Assembly (NCBI GenBank): GCA_940746715.1
Contig: CALNWN010000006.1
Coordinates: forward strand, 146,922 to 210,921
Reading direction: 5' to 3'
Length of the DNA: 64,000 nucleotides
DNA from: an uncultured Paraburkholderia sp.
Lineage (GTDB): Bacteria > Pseudomonadota > Gammaproteobacteria > Burkholderiales > Burkholderiaceae
Both the position numbers and the translations under genes were made by a program. This document shows positions 17,438-27,341 of the stretch, piece after piece; position 1 is the first letter of the stretch, and each line of letters opens with the position of its first letter. The notes below the pieces were generated by a model, which was given only the letters and a program-made list of their open reading frames with translations, was not told the origin of the DNA and ran no database searches.

Positions 17438-17992
17438 ATGAACCTTCACGAACAGCTCGGCGCGCTGGAAGCGGGCGTCGATCAGCTCATTCAGGCTGTC
17501 GTGGCCCCGCAGGCCCAGAACATCCCCGAGACAGGCAACGAAAGCACGGCGCAAGAGGCGCCGGCGGACAAGTCCGTGCCCGCGGCGGAAACCGCGGCCG
17601 AACAAGCTCAAACGGCTGAACCGCAAGCCGGTGCGGCCGAAGAGGCGGCGGCACCCGCCGCGCCGCCGCTGCCTACGCTGGAAATCAATCGTCCGGCGCA
17701 GAACGAAATTACCATGACGATCGGCGGTCAAACCGTCGCGCTGCGTCCCGAGCAGGTCGGAAAGCTGATCGAGGAACTGTCGAACGCGCGCGCCTCCATG
17801 ACCCCGGAACCACCGCCGGGCATTCCGCCAGGCTGGCGTTTCGTGTCGACGAAGAATCCCGTCATGGCTGTGCAGAAGCAGTCGAACGGCGACCGTTTGC
17901 TGGTCATGCGCCATACCGGCCACGGCTGGGTGCCGTTCACTTTTTCGCCGGATATGGTGATTCAGCTTTACATGATGCTCACTAACAAGTGA
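17438..17992 (+). CDS. Conserved hypothetical protein inside the hopanoid region
   Basis: A 184-residue protein: N-terminal helix (MNLHEQLGALEAGVDQLIQA), a long Ala/Glu/Pro-rich disordered stretch to about residue 80, then a folded C-terminal half (EITMTIGGQTVALRPEQVGK, and DRLLVMRHTGHGWVPFTFSP). No signal peptide or membrane span. It lies 90 bp behind hpnA and ends in a strong terminator, so it may share the hpnA transcript. I do not recognise the family. Confidence 0.65.
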   Translation: MNLHEQLGALEAGVDQLIQAVVAPQAQNIPETGNESTAQEAPADKSVPAAETAAEQAQTAEPQAGAAEEAAAPAAPPLPTLEINRPAQNEITMTIGGQTVALRPEQVGKLIEELSNARASMTPEPPPGIPPGWRFVSTKNPVMAVQKQSNGDRLLVMRHTGHGWVPFTFSPDMVIQLYMMLTNK

Positions 17993-18014
17993 AAAGCAGT
18001 CCCGGACAGGCAGC

Positions 18015-18042
18015 AAAAAACGGCGCTCATGCGCCGTTTTTT
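18015..18042. terminator. Bidirectional rho-independent terminator
   Basis: AAAAAACGGCG-CTCAT-GCGCCG followed by T7; A-run and T-run on opposite sides let it work in both directions, between the convergent hypothetical gene and hpnB. Confidence 0.9.
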
Positions 18043-18090
18043 TGACCGCGCGGCGCTGCCGCCGCCCTCGCCCTACAGAGGGCCGACGCC

Positions 18091-19231
18091 TCAGCGTTCC
18101 TGCACGGGCGCCTGAACCCGCGCCTTCCTTCCATTGCCCGCCCTTGCCGCGCCAATAGCGCACCGCCGAAGCGAACGTCGCGCCGACATAGAACAGCGCG
18201 ACGAGCGGCAGAAATGGCGCCCACAGCGGCGAGCGACGGTAATAGCTCAGCCATCGGCGCGTACGCGCAGCACATGGCCGCCCAAGCGAGCCACGCCGGC
18301 CAGCCCGGCGGCACGAGGTAGATGATCGTCATGCCGGCGAGCGTGCCCGCCAGCAGCAGCGGCGAATAATGCAGTTGCGTGAAGGCCGTGCGCGCGATCA
18401 TGTTCCAGATCTCGCGCCAGCTGTCGTAAGGGCGCAGCGACACGCTGCGCGCCGCCACGTCGAGCCGGATCGGATGATGCCCGGTGCCCCGCGATGTTTG
18501 ATGCGCGCGGCAAGGCTGCAATCGTCGATCAATTCCGCACAGATCGACTCGATGCCGCCTGCTTCTTCCAGCGCGCTGCGGCGCACCAGCATGCAGCCGC
18601 CGTGCGATTACGCGGATTGTTGACCCACGCGAAGGGATACAGCTTGGCGAAGAAGAATACGAAAGCCGGAATCAGCGCCTTTTCCCAGAAGGAATAGCAA
18701 CGCAGACGCACCATCAGCGAGACGAGATCACGTTTTTCCGCGTCCGCGCGGGCGACGAGCTGCGTGACGGCGTCCGCGGGATGGCCGATGTCGGCGTCCG
18801 TCAGCAGCAGAAAGTCCGCCGGCAAGCCGAGCGTACCCACGGCCTCGATGCCTTGAGACTGCGCCCACACCTTGCCCGACCAGCCGGGCGGCAGCGGCTT
18901 CGCGCCCAGCACCGTGAGGCGGTCGGGACATTGCAGTTGCAATGCCGCGGCGCGGGCGGCGTCGGCGGTGCTGTGGTCGTCCACCACGATCACGTGGAAT
19001 TCGCCGGGGTAATCCTGCTCGAGCAGCGTCGTGACGGCTTGCGCGATCACATCGACCTCATTGCGCGCGGGCACCACCGCGGCCACCGTCGGCCACGCGG
19101 CGCGCGGCTCGACAGCGAGCGGCGCGGCCGGGCGCGCGCGCCAGAAACCGCCGCGAGCGAATAGCAGGCACAGCCCAGATCAGCAAGGACAAACAGGAAA
19201 GAGAAAACAGAATCACCGGCACCCAGCCCAT
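18091..19231 (-). pseudogene. hpnB: Hopanoid-associated glycosyltransferase HpnB, multiply frameshifted
   Basis: Family 2 glycosyltransferase of hopanoid loci, membrane-bound. Pieces in order from the ATG at 19231: MGWVPVILFSLSCLSLLIWA (N-terminal span), then after a shift near 19120 AAVVPARNEVDVIAQAVTTL and DFLLLTDADIGHPADAV (the DxD region). After another shift near 18570 come MLVRRSALEEAGGIESICAE and LIDDCSLAARIK; then IWNMIARTAFTQLHYSPLLL and the C-terminal spans. The natural end (RVQAPVQER, TGA at 18091-18093) needs a further shift. At least four frame changes make function very unlikely unless the read quality is poor here. Confidence 0.85.
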
Positions 19232-19594
19232 TAAGCGTTACCCTCGATTTCCGGCAAGCATCGGAATGATTTTCGACGTGGGCGCGAAGCGCTCCACAGG
19301 ACGACGTAGTTTAAGGGTTCCGCAAAACCGGTGCAGTGTGCAATTCTTGCCGCATAAATTGACGCGTAAGTTTCCGCAAAGTGGCAGGCGCGCCCGCCGC
19401 AACTGCCGCGTCCGCCCAACACTGCGGCGGCCTCGCCAAAGCAAAGCTGGCCTGATAGCGTTAGAATGCGCGTTTGGTTTTGCTGTACCGGCACGTCGCC
19501 GGAGCTCAAGACGTTAATTAATTAGATCGTCGCGGCGATAAAGTCAGAATTTCCGGCTTCCTCGAAACCCGCGTCAGTCGGAGTCCGCCAACTT
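19232..19594. other. Divergent intergenic region between hpnB and ispH
   Basis: About 360 bp without a recognisable gene on either strand. It must hold the promoters of both flanking divergent units. Confidence 0.4.
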
Positions 19595-20539
19595 ATGCGA
19601 GTCATCCTTGCCCAACCCCGCGGCTTTTGTGCGGGCGTTGTTCGTGCAATCGAGATTGTCGATCGGGCGCTGCAGCAGCATGGCGCGCCCGTCTACGTGC
19701 GCCACGAAATTGTCCACAATCGCCACGTGGTCGACAATCTGCGCCAGAAGGGCGCGCGTTTCGTCGAGGAACTCGACGAAGTGCCGCAAGGCGCCGTGGC
19801 GATTTTCAGCGCGCATGGCGTTGCTCAAACGGTCGACCGCGACGCGGAAGCCCGCGGGCTCGACGTGCTCGACGCGACCTGCCCGCTTGTCACCAAGGTG
19901 CACGTGCAGGGGCGCCAATACGTGGCCGCCGGCCGCACGCTGATTCTGATCGGCCATGCGGGGCATCCGGAAGTGGAAGGCACGATCGGCCAGATTCCGG
20001 GCAAAGTGCTGCTGGTGCAAAGCGAAGCCGAAGTCGAGCATCTGGACCTGCCGGTCGACACGCCGCTCGCCTACGTGACGCAAACCACGCTTTCGGTGGA
20101 CGATACGCGCGGCATAATCGACGCCTTGTTGCGCAAGTTCGCCGACATCGTCGGGCCGGACACGCGCGACATCTGCTACGCGACGCAAAACCGCCAGGCG
20201 GCGGTGCGCGAGTTGAGCAAGCAGGTCGACGTATTGCTGGTGGTCGGCGCCACCAATAGTTCCAATTCGAACCGGCTGCGCGAAATCGGCAGCGAAAGCG
20301 GCGTGGCGAGCTACCTCGTCGCCGACGGTTCGGAAGTGAAGCCGGAGTGGTTTGCGAACGCGCAGACCATCGGCATCACGGCGGGTGCTTCGGCGCCCGA
20401 AGAAATGGTCAAGAACGTAATCGATGCGCTGAGCGCAATGGGACCCGTCGACGTCACGACGATGGCGGGCCGTGAAGAGAAGGTCGAATTCAAGTTGCCA
20501 TCGAAGCTGATGCAACCACTCGCCGCACGCGAAGTTTAA
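19595..20539 (+). CDS. ispH: 4-hydroxy-3-methylbut-2-enyl diphosphate reductase
   Basis: Last enzyme of the MEP pathway, making IPP and DMAPP with a [4Fe-4S] cluster. The three cluster Cys are visible in [25 protein letters not shown] and [13 protein letters not shown], with the substrate-binding segments HEIVHN and SAHGV. Length 314 is typical. Placed directly before hpnH (10-bp gap, shared mRNA), it is probably the hopanoid-locus copy that increases isoprenoid supply for squalene. Intact. Confidence 0.93.
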   Translation: MRVILAQPRGFCAGVVRAIEIVDRALQQHGAPVYVRHEIVHNRHVVDNLRQKGARFVEELDEVPQGAVAIFSAHGVAQTVDRDAEARGLDVLDATCPLVTKVHVQGRQYVAAGRTLILIGHAGHPEVEGTIGQIPGKVLLVQSEAEVEHLDLPVDTPLAYVTQTTLSVDDTRGIIDALLRKFADIVGPDTRDICYATQNRQAAVRELSKQVDVLLVVGATNSSNSNRLREIGSESGVASYLVADGSEVKPEWFANAQTIGITAGASAPEEMVKNVIDALSAMGPVDVTTMAGREEKVEFKLPSKLMQPLAAREV

Positions 20540-20549
20540 GGAGGACGTC

Positions 20550-21704
20550 TTGTCTATTCCGCTGCTACAGAAAGTCCGGGTCGGCGCATACATCATGCGT
20601 CAGCACCTGTCCGGCAACAAACGCTATCCGCTCGCACTGATGCTGGAGCCGCTGTTCCGCTGCAATCTCGCCTGCAATGGCTGCGGCAAGATCGACTATC
20701 CGGACCCTATCCTGAATCAGCGCCTGTCGCTGGAAGAATGCCTCGGCACCGTCGACGAATGCGGCGCGCCGGTCGTCTCCATTGCAGGCGGCGAGCCGCT
20801 CCTGCACAAGGAAATGCCGCAGATCGTCAAAGGCATCATCGCGCGCAAGAAGTTCGTGTACCTGTGCACGAACGCGCTGCTGATGGAAAAGAAAATGGAC
20901 GACTACGAGCCGAATCCGTACTTCGTGTGGTCGGTTCACCTCGACGGCGATCAGCAGATGCACGACCATTCCGTGTCGCAGGACGGCGTGTACGAGAAGG
21001 CCGTCGCGGCCATCAAGGAAGCGAAGCGCCGTGGCTTCCGGGTGAACATCAACTGCACGCTGTTCAACGACGCGGTGCCGGAGCGCGTGGCCGCGTTCTT
21101 CGACACGGTCGGGCCGATGGGCGTGGACGGCATCACCGTCTCGCCGGGCTATGCATATGAGCGCGCGCCGGATCAGCAGCACTTCCTGAACCGCGACAAG
21201 ACCAAGCACCTGTTCCGCGAAATCTTCAAGCGCGGCAACAACGGCAAGAACTGGTCGTTCAGCCAGTCGGCCATGTTCCTCGACTTCCTCGCCGGCAATC
21301 AGACGTACGAATGCACGCCGTGGGGCAATCCGGCGCGCACGGTGTTCGGCTGGCAAAAGCCCTGCTACCTGGTCGGCGAAGGCTACGTGAAGACCTTCAA
21401 GGAATTGATGGAAACCACGGACTGGGACAAGTACGGCACCGGCAACTACGAAAAGTGCGCCGACTGCATGGTCCACTGCGGTTTCGAAGCCACGGCCGTG
21501 ATGGATACGGTTGCGCATCCGCTGAAGGCGCTCAAGGTCAGCATGCGCGGTCCGAAGACCACGGGCGCGTTCGCCAAGGACATCCCGCTGGACAAGCAAC
21601 GCCCGGCCGAGTACGTGTTCTCGCGCCACGTCGAGATCAAGCTGGAAGAGATCAAGGTGGCGGGCAAGGGCAACAAGGTGCAGACGGCTACGGCTGCGCA
21701 CTGA
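20550..21704 (+). CDS. hpnH: Adenosyl hopene transferase HpnH (radical SAM)
   Basis: Joins adenosine to diploptene, the first step of bacteriohopanetetrol side-chain formation. TTG start at 20550, set by AAGGAGG a few bases upstream. The radical SAM CxxxCxxC is RCNLACNGCGK, followed by SIAGGEPLLHKEMP. A C-terminal Cys-rich region (YEKCADCMVHCGFEATA) completes the family pattern. 384 residues, intact, cotranscribed with ispH. Confidence 0.93.
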   Translation: MSIPLLQKVRVGAYIMRQHLSGNKRYPLALMLEPLFRCNLACNGCGKIDYPDPILNQRLSLEECLGTVDECGAPVVSIAGGEPLLHKEMPQIVKGIIARKKFVYLCTNALLMEKKMDDYEPNPYFVWSVHLDGDQQMHDHSVSQDGVYEKAVAAIKEAKRRGFRVNINCTLFNDAVPERVAAFFDTVGPMGVDGITVSPGYAYERAPDQQHFLNRDKTKHLFREIFKRGNNGKNWSFSQSAMFLDFLAGNQTYECTPWGNPARTVFGWQKPCYLVGEGYVKTFKELMETTDWDKYGTGNYEKCADCMVHCGFEATAVMDTVAHPLKALKVSMRGPKTTGAFAKDIPLDKQRPAEYVFSRHVEIKLEEIKVAGKGNKVQTATAAH

Positions 21705-21800
21705 GCGGGTTAAGGCGGCGCGGCCCCGTGCGGCCGGGCTGTCGTCCGGAAATTCGCGCTGCATCATGCAAAAAAAGCGCGGTGGCTTTGTTTTGAAGCG

Positions 21801-21821
21801 GGAGGCTTACTTTCAGCCTCC
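21801..21821. terminator. Hairpin between convergent hpnH and hpnM
   Basis: Stem GGAGGCT / AGCCTCC around a 7-base loop. No long T-run follows, so termination is likely but not certain. Confidence 0.5.
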
Positions 21822-21829
21822 GGGCTGGA

Positions 21830-22437
21830 TCACCCCGCGCTACGCGCGTTATGCGCCGTCAGGAATTTGATCAGGCCGTCGACCCCGCCTTTGGCAAGCT
21901 GATCGGCGAATTGCGTCTGGTACACCTGAATCAGCCACGCGCCCATCATGTTGATGTCGTAGATTTTCCAGCCGGACGGTCCCTTCGTGAGCCGGTAGTC
22001 GATTGCATCGTCACCGCCATTGCTGATGACGTGCGATTGCACGACGACGTCTTTCGCGCCGCCTGGCACATTGGCCAGCAAGAACTTGAACTTCACGTCC
22101 TGGTCGCGCAATTGCGAAAGCGACGACGCATACGTGCGCACCAGCAGCAGCGTGAACTGGTCGTAAAGCTGCTTCTGCTGTTCGGGCGTGGCGGTGCTCC
22201 ACGCCTTGCTTACCGCGATACGCGTGGTGCGCTGAAAGTCGGTTGCCGGAACGAAGCGCGTCTCGACCAGTTGCGTGATCTTCGCCATGTCGCCCCCGCG
22301 CGCCTGCGGATCGGCCTTCATGGCCGAGACCGTGCCTTCGACGGCACTTTTTACCACCGCGTCGGGCGCGCTTTGCGCAAAGGCCGCCGTTGACACCAAA
22401 GCGGCAGCGAGAGGAATGCAGACAGATAACGTTTCAT
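21830..22437 (-). CDS. hpnM: HpnM, periplasmic MlaC/Ttg2D-like lipid-binding protein (signal peptide frameshift)
   Basis: Periplasmic phospholipid-binding-like protein of hopanoid loci, thought to help hopanoid traffic to the outer membrane. The mature domain is intact from QSAPDAVVKSAVEGTVSAMK to KFLTAHNARSAG. The natural start is the ATG at 22437 (MKRYLSAF), but the signal peptide is split by a one-base shift near 22410 before AAALVSTAAFAQS. The remaining GTG in the later frame would give a leaderless product. Divergent from hpnN. Confidence 0.8.
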
Positions 22438-22797
22438 ACGCTCAGGGACCTGAAAAGAGTGTGCGCCGCCGATTAAGGAGCTGGCGATCGGGCGGTTGAG
22501 CGAGCCCGAAGCAAGCTGGCGGCGAAAGCTGGATAGACCAGTATACCGAGATTGCGTTCCCGCCCCACAGGGTCTGTGCAATGCGCGGGCAGGGTCCTGG
22601 CAGCGCCACAGCGCCCCCATTGCCCGGGAGCCGCAATTGCTAAGGCGATTGTCTGCCCGGCATCGCCGCCGCGCAGCGCGGACTGCGTGCGCGCCGCCGG
22701 CGCGCATTGCTGCCGAATGCGGTCCGGTTTGCTCCGGCTCTGTATACTTGTGCACTTTCGTCAAAATGCCACCCGTGATAAGGCCAGCTCCGCCTAC
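22438..22797. promoter_or_regulatory. Divergent intergenic region between hpnM and hpnN
   Basis: About 360 bp without a credible gene, flanked by the divergent starts of hpnM and hpnN. Promoters for both must be here; I could not fix -35/-10 boxes with confidence. Confidence 0.4.
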
Positions 22798-25396
22798 ATG
22801 CTGAAGTCATCTATTGTTCGCCTCGTCGCCTATTCGGTGCGCCATCCATTGCGGATCATCGCACTGTCGATCGTGCTCGCCATTCTGAGCGGCATCTATG
22901 TCGCGCATCACTTCAAGATCAACACCGACATCAGCCGTCTCATCGAAACCGACAAGGAATGGTCCACGCTCGAGCATGCAATGGACCAGGCTTTCCCGGA
23001 CCGCGGCCAAACCGTGCTGGTCGTCGTGGAAGCGCGCGCCGAAATTCGCCGACGCAGCCGCGAGCGCGCTGACGGCTGCACTGAAAGCCGAGCCGAAAGA
23101 ATTCGTCGCCGTCTCGCAGCCGGCCGGCGGCCGTTCTTCGAACACAACGGGCTGCTCTTTCCGTCGACAGAAGAAGTCATGTCCACCACGTCGCAGCTCG
23201 TGCAGTCGCGGCCGCTCGTGAACACGCTCGCGCACGACCCGAGCCTGACGGGACTGGCCGGCACGCTCACCACCAGCCTGTTGCTGCCGCTGCAGATCGG
23301 TCAGGTGAAGCTCTCGGACATGAGCCGCCTGTTGTCGCAAAGCGCGAACACGCTCGACCTCGTGCTGGCGGGCAAGCCGGCTGCTTTCTCATGGCGCGCG
23401 CTCGTCGACAGGAGCGCTGCCACCAATCCGGCGCGGGCCTTCGTGGTCGTGCAGCCCGTGGTGAACTACGACGCGCTCGAACCGGGCGCCGCGGCGTCGC
23501 AGCGCATCCGCGACACGGCCGCTTCCCTGCACCTCGACTCGCGCTTTGGCGCGACCGTCCGTCTGACCGGCGAACAGCCGCTCGCCGACGAAGAGTTCGC
23601 GTCCGTCAAGGACGGCGCGGTGCTCAACGGCATCGCCACGTTTGTCGTCGTGCTCATCATTCTGTGGCTCGCGCTGCGCTCGGGCCACATGATCGCCGCA
23701 GTGTTCATCACCTCTTTGTTGGACTGGCAATCACCGCCGCGCTCGGCCTGATGATGGTCGGCGCGCTGAACATGATCTCGGTCGCGTTCATGGTGCTGTT
23801 CGTCGGGCTCGGCGTCGATTTCGGCGTGCAGTTCGGCGTCAAATATCGCGAGGAGCGCAATCGCGACGACCGTCTTTCGGCTGCGCTCGCCCATACCGCG
23901 CACAGTATCGGCGTGCCGCTGACGCTCGCCGCGGTCGCCGTTGCGCTCAGCTTCTTCTCGTTTCTGCCGACGGCGTACCGCGGCGTGTCCGAGCTGGGCG
24001 AGATCGCGGGCGTCGGCATGTTCGTCGCGTATCTGACCAACATGACGCTGCTGCCGGCCTTGCTGAAGATCTTCAACCCGCCGCCGGGCTTCAAGCAGCT
24101 GGCTCCCGTCGACGACTTTCTCGCGCGCCACCGCAAACCCGTGCTGATCGGCACGCTGATCGTCGTGATCGGCGCCACACCGCTGCTCACGCGTCTGCAC
24201 TTCGACTTCTCAATCCGCTGCATCTGAAGGATCCGCATACGGAGTCGATGGCTACGCTCCTGTCGCTGAAGGACTCGCCCGAGGCCGCGGTGAACAACGT
24301 GCATGTTGCTCGCGCCCTCGCGGCCGACGCCGACCGCATGGCCGAGCGCTTGCGCGCCGTTGCCGGAAGTGGGCCGCGTCAAGACGCTCGACAGCTTCGT
24401 CCCCGAGCAGCAGCAACAGAAAATGATGCTGATCGCGAGCGCCGCACAGCAGCTGCTGCCCGCGCTGCAACAACAGCCGGCGCCGCAGGCCACGGACGCG
24501 GTGCGCGTCGCGGCGCTCAAGCGCGCGTCGAACCAGCTCTCTCGCTCGCCGCCGACGACCACCCGGGCCCGGGCGCCGCCGAGGCCAAACATCTGTCGGC
24601 CACGCTGCAAAAGCTCGCCGCCGCCGACGCCGCCACGCGAGACCGCGCGGAAACCGCGATGTCCGAGACGCTGCACATCGCGCTCAAGCAACTCGAAAAT
24701 CTGCTGCAGCCCACGGAAATCACGCGCGACACGCTGCCGAAGGAAATCTCCAAGGGCTGGGTCTCGAAAGACGGCCGGGCGCTCGTCGACATCGCGCCCA
24801 AGGTGAAACCCGGCGCCGATCCGAACGACGACGTCGCGCTCGCACGCTTCGCGCACGCCGTGAAGAAAGCGGAGCCCGGTGCGATCGGCGGGCCGATTTC
24901 GATCCTCCATTCCGCGGACACGATCATCAAGGCGTTCCTGCAGGCCGCGTGCTGGGCGCTGCTGTCTATCGCGATCCTGTTGTGGGTCGCGCTGCGCCGC
25001 CTCGGCGACATGCTGCGCACGCTGGTTCCGCTGCTGGTCTCGGCGCTCGTCACGCTCGAACTGTGCGTGGTGTTCGGCATGCCGCTGAATTTCGCGAATA
25101 TCATCGCATTGCCGCTGATGCTCGGAGTCGGCGTGGCCTTCAAGATTTACTTCGTGATGGCGTGGCGCGGCCAGACGGGCCTCTTGCAGTCGAGCCTGAC
25201 GCACGCGGTGCTGTTCAGCGCGGCGACCACGGCGACGGCGTTCGGCAGCCTCTGGCTATTGCATCATCCGGGAACGTCGAGCATGGGCCGCCTGCTGGCG
25301 CTGTCGCTCTTTTGCACGCTCATTGGTGCAGTGGTTTTCCAACCCGTGCTGATGGGCAGGCCCCGCCCACGTCGCGCGAAGCACAAAGGAATATAA
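22798..25396 (+). pseudogene. hpnN: Hopanoid transporter HpnN (RND superfamily), multiply frameshifted
   Basis: Inner-membrane RND-type exporter (about 860 residues) that moves hopanoids toward the outer membrane. Start [20 protein letters not shown] at 22798. Fragments then follow in changing frames: shifts near 23035, 23130, 23710, 24220, 24355 and 24545. Family landmarks are present: [20 protein letters not shown] and [20 protein letters not shown] in the first half, [20 protein letters not shown] and [20 protein letters not shown] in the second. At least six lesions would abolish the product. It ends 2 bp before mlaA. Confidence 0.88.
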
Positions 25397-25398
25397 GC

Positions 25399-26452
25399 AT
25401 GAAACTGCGTACCACTGTGCTGGCGCTGGCCGCCACCGGCCTTGTGTCCGGCTGCGCGACCGGTCCCGACCGCAAGCCCGGCGACCCGTTCGAGCCGATG
25501 AACCGTGCGGTGTTCAACTTCAACGACGGCCTTGACCGCTATGTCGCGGTGCCTGTCGCGAAGGGCTATCAGAAGGTGACGCCGCAGCCGTTGCGCACGG
25601 CCGTGAGCAACTTCTTCTCGAGTCTCGGCGACCTCACGAACGCCGCGAACGAACTGCTGCAGCTCAAGATCACCGACGCGACGCAGGACATCGTCCGCTT
25701 CGCGTTCAATTCGACGTTCGGTCTGGGCGGCCTGCTCGATTGGGCGACGCCGGCGGGCTTGCCGAAGCATCATCAGGATTTTGGTCTGACGCTCGGACGC
25801 TGGGGCATTCCGTCGGGACCGTATCTCGTGCTGCCGCTTTTCGGTCCCAGCACCGTGCGCGACAGCATGGGCCTCGTGGTGGACGTGAAGTTCAATCCGC
25901 TGAACTACATGGAGCCCGCGGTGCGCAATCCGCTGTATGTGCTGCAGTTCGTGAGCGTGCGCTCGGATCTGCTGGGCGCGACGGATCTGCTGCAACAGGC
26001 GGCGTTGGACAAGTACTCGTTCGTGCGCGATGCGTACACGCAGCAACGGCGCGCGCGTCTGCGCGGCACGAGCGACAACGCCGCGCCGCTTCCGGAATAC
26101 GACGATCAGGGCGACTCGGGCGCCGCCACTGTGCCGGCCAAGGGCGCCGCCGCAGGCGCGCCGGCCGCGCTGCCGAACTACGCGGATCCGGGCGATACGG
26201 CCGCGTCGCCGGATGGCGCGTCGGGGGCGGCTACTGGAGCGCCGGCGAGTAGGCTGCCCCCATTACACCGATCCCGGCGATACGCCGGCGAGCGGTGCGG
26301 CTGGCTCGGTCGGACCCGCGCCGGGCGGGTCGAATGAAGGATCGACTGTCAGGCCGGCTGCGGCCTCGGCGGCAGCAAGTGCGGCGCCGACGGCTCCTCG
26401 GTCTGCGTCTCCTGAGACAGAAAAGCCCGCTTCCGCGCCGGCTGCTCAGTAG
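25399..26452 (+). CDS. mlaA: MlaA/VacJ family outer-membrane lipoprotein (C-terminal tail frameshift)
   Basis: Outer-membrane lipoprotein that removes phospholipids from the outer leaflet as part of Mla-type transport. Lipobox LVSGC in MKLRTTVLALAATGLVSGCA. The conserved domain runs from DPFEPMNRAVFNFNDGLDRY to about residue 220 and is complete. The low-complexity tail has repeats of Y-x-D-P/Q-G-D and is frameshifted near 26245; the original stop is at 26450-26452. Since only the tail is hit, the protein may still work. In hopanoid loci this gene goes with hpnM and hpnN. Confidence 0.87.
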
Positions 26453-26594
26453 GGTTCATTGGGAAAGGCACGCCTGAGCGCGTGCGCCGATAGCTGACCT
26501 GGCCGTTCGCGCAGCGGAGCGGCGAGCCGGCTGCAAACGAGCGGGCCGCAAACGAGCGCCCTGCAAACCAACGACCGCCGCCAGAGCCAGCGCG

Positions 26595-27338
26595 TCAGGC
26601 GGCGCGCATCTCCAGCGCCCGAGCCGCGCCGAGCGCCTGGCGCGCCTGCACCAGCGAAAGACGAGCCGCGCGGGCATCGACGGCCACCTGGATCAGCGCG
26701 CCGATCTGCGACGGCTCGCGCAGCAATTCGCGCAGGATCGGCGCGAGCGCGGTACTGCCGTCGTCGCGCAAACCGGCTGTCGCGGCGGACGGCAGCGTGC
26801 GCCACGCCGGGTCGACGATCGCGCGGCACACGGCGAACGGCACACCGCGCGCGGCGGCCATGGCGCCGGCAAGATGCGACTCCATATCCACCGCCAATGC
26901 GCCCGTCGAGCGATGCAGCGCGCGTTTGTCATCGGCGGATATGAGCGGCGCGGCGACCGCCGCCATGGGACCGCGGTTCAGGCGCGACGCGAGCGGGCCC
27001 GTGGCCAGCGCGGCGGCGAGCCGGTCGGCCCACGCAGAGTCGGTCGGAAGCCGGCCGAACGGGCCCGCCACCGCATCGGCCACGACCAGCGCGCCCGGCT
27101 TCAGGTCCGGCGCGAGGCCGCCCGCCGTGCCGAAGCTGACAATGCCCGAGCAACCGCGCGCCACCGCCGCGCTCAGTGCGCGTTCCAGCAGGTCGGCGCG
27201 CGCCGCGTACACCACCTCGACGCCCTCGCCGCGCGCAATGCGCGCCTCGAAGGCTATGCCCGTCACGACGATCACCGGCAGACAGCCGGAAGCGGAACCC
27301 GAGCCGGCATCCGCGGATGCCGCTGTTGAACGCAACAT
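26595..27338 (-). CDS. hpnG: HpnG, adenosylhopane nucleosidase/phosphorylase
   Basis: Member of the nucleoside phosphorylase superfamily that removes adenine from adenosylhopane, giving ribosylhopane. Seen: IVVTGIAFEARIARG at the N-terminus, SFGTAGGLAPDLKPGALVVA, and LAVDMESHLAGAMAAARGVP, the MES motif typical of these enzymes. 247 residues, slightly Ala/Arg-rich C-terminus. Three bases separate its start from the shc stop, so shc-hpnG are one transcript. Intact. Confidence 0.88.
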   Translation of the reverse strand: MLRSTAASADAGSGSASGCLPVIVVTGIAFEARIARGEGVEVVYAARADLLERALSAAVARGCSGIVSFGTAGGLAPDLKPGALVVADAVAGPFGRLPTDSAWADRLAAALATGPLASRLNRGPMAAVAAPLISADDKRALHRSTGALAVDMESHLAGAMAAARGVPFAVCRAIVDPAWRTLPSAATAGLRDDGSTALAPILRELLREPSQIGALIQVAVDARAARLSLVQARQALGAARALEMRAA

Positions 27339-27341
27339 CCG

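Noticed and set aside
23708..25204. A 498-codon minus-strand frame opposite hpnN
   Set aside because: Low-complexity Arg/Gln/Asp-rich shadow; the plus-strand fragments match HpnN in order.
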